A stretch of 40,000 nt of DNA from Halisarca cf. caerulea (taxonomy: Eukaryota; Porifera; Demospongiae; Chondrillida; Halisarcidae), in assembly GCA_963170055.1 (NCBI GenBank), contig CAUJGJ010000397.1, positions 6,545,001-6,585,000 on the forward strand, written 5' to 3'. A program made the translations under genes and the position numbers. Shown piece after piece: positions 38,758-40,000 of the stretch (its first letter is position 1; the number at the start of each line of letters is the position of its first letter). Under the pieces are notes generated by a model. That model worked only from the letters and a program-made list of their open reading frames with translations, had not been told where the DNA came from and ran no database searches.

Positions 38758-39164
38758 TAGCACTACATGTACAGCTGGTACTACCTTTTTGCTGTCCTTT
38801 TTGCTGTCCTTTTTAGTAAGCGTTTTTAGCTAAATTATACTTTATATGTGTATGCTTAAATAGCTATGTAATTTGCTTATTCTCTTTTGTAGGTGGTTAC
38901 AATAACTTATATCGCCTTCATAATATACGTAAGTGTGCTGCTTACTTGTTATAGGTTGTTCTTTATTAGCTTTCCAATGTATTCTTTTTATAGATTATAC
39001 ACGCTATGGATAATTTGGTTAGACTACATGTCATGTTCATGTGTATGTGGTGTGTGTGTGTGTGTGTGTGTGTGTGTTCATGTGTGTGCGTGTGTGTATG
39101 TGTTTCTGTATGCATGGTGTGTGTGTGTGTGTGTGCGCGCACGTGTGTGTGTGTGTGTGTGTGC

Positions 39165-39202
<38 letters not shown>

Positions 39203-39274
39203 GTGTGCATGTTTGTGTGTATACGTGTGTGGAATCTTTGTGCTCTGTTGTCATTCTACATGTTCACAGAAAAA
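38758..39274. other. Spacer with (TG)n microsatellite
   Basis: AT-rich sequence followed by compound (TG)n with GCGCGCACG interruptions (about 39050-39220). No gene. Confidence 0.6.
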
Positions 39275-39488
39275 ACAAGCGTTTAAGCGTTTAAAAAACT
39301 CGTGGGCCGCCTACAGCCCTGGAAACTCGAATCGCTTGGAAATCGGCGTTATTGACTAACATAATACTTCGAAGAACTCTTCTGGTCGAAAACACTCTTC
39401 GCTGATAAAATCAGGAGGAAACGAATGAATTTTACTGAAATATAGCCGAAAGATTACATACCGACTTCGCGTCCGCCATGTTGTTGAC

Positions 39489-39523
<35 letters not shown>

Positions 39524-39600
39524 TAGACATCGTTCCGGACGTTCCGGACACTTCTAGTGAAAGTAAAAACAATATAGGGCTGCCTTCCGGCGGCCCAAAA
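39275..39600 (+). mobile_element. MITE-A copy 3 (full)
   Basis: Collinear with 21630-21957: hairpin module with a degenerate left arm (39275-39344), body, (TA)n (39489-39525) and terminal block ending CCTTCCGGCGGCCC. The two are close in sequence, so activity was fairly recent. Confidence 0.85.
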
Positions 39601-39654
39601 ATTCAAGGAAAGGATGGTGAGTTATTATGCATGCATGTTCATGCGTTGTGCTAT

Positions 39655-39679
39655 GGAGGTGTGTATGTGTATGTATGTA

Positions 39680-39722
<43 letters not shown>

Positions 39723-39727
39723 TCTAT

Positions 39728-39761
<34 letters not shown>

Positions 39762-39797
39762 GTGTGTGTGTGTGTGTGTGCATGTGTGTGTACATGT

Positions 39798-39870
<73 letters not shown>

Positions 39871-40000
39871 ACCAATAGTTGACAAGTGTTGTTGGCTATA
39901 TAGCAGATGTATCCCCTGAGAACAAAAGCAGAGTGCATGTGGTGTGCAGCGTGTGCCTGTCTGTGTGTGTGTACATTGTGTGTGTGTGTGTGTGTGTGTG
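39655..40000. repeat. Compound (TG)n microsatellite
   Basis: Several (TG)n tracts are separated by short interruptions and continue to the window end. ORFs across it encode Cys-Val repeats only. Confidence 0.9.

Overview
This is a repeat-rich eukaryotic window, most likely from a marine invertebrate (sponge- or cnidarian-like). The reasons are multi-exon transposase genes with GT-AG introns, animal-type transposon families (Helitron with an OTU domain, Harbinger with a separate Myb/SANT gene, hAT, Tc1/IS630, Tigger, a DUF7869-type element, Gypsy), and abundant (TG)n, (TA)n and foldback repeats. I see no convincing host gene, tRNA or rRNA. The species is an inference only.

Layout. 119-1299: a 1.18 kb non-autonomous element with terminal inverted repeats (TIRs); a second, inverted copy lies at 30837-32006. 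2341-4640: a Myb/SANT domain fused to a 5'-truncated Gypsy pol remnant with a polypurine tract and possible LTR start. 5536-8160: a complete-looking DNA transposon with ~32 bp TIRs and a DUF7869-type transposase. 8234-12350: a belt of foldbacks, (TA)n tracts and short palindromic hairpins. 12357-12795: a Tigger/pogo remnant. 13172-13591: a nested foldback. About 13942-20713 (minus strand): a decayed Helitron whose polyprotein begins with two 2A-like ribosome-skipping motifs, followed by a coiled-coil repeat, DUF6570-like region, HUH Rep, Pif1-like helicase and an OTU protease. 20861-23205: TG-rich satellites. 23206-33789: a 10.6 kb hAT element (hAT-A). 33790-35490: satellites and small inverted repeats. 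36038-38731: a two-gene Tc1/IS630-like element. 39275-39600: another MITE.

The clearest history is nested insertion. hAT-A landed in a TG-rich minisatellite, whose halves still flank it (22620-23205 and 33790-34130). A second hAT (hAT-B, 25911-29140) then landed in intron 1 of the hAT-A transposase. A Harbinger fragment (Myb C-terminal exon plus HARBI1-type transposase) sits upstream of hAT-A exon 1, and the 1.17 kb TIR element is inserted at the extreme 3' end of that Harbinger transposase. Removing it and one copy of a 2-bp duplication restores a normal stop.

The most novel features are the tandem 2A-like motifs heading a Helitron polyprotein, the two-gene Tc1-like element whose otherwise open transposase has Glu at the second catalytic position, and a small mobile hairpin family with compensating arm changes. 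Most substitution-type stops in these genes are TGA, which suggests C-to-T decay at methylated CpG.
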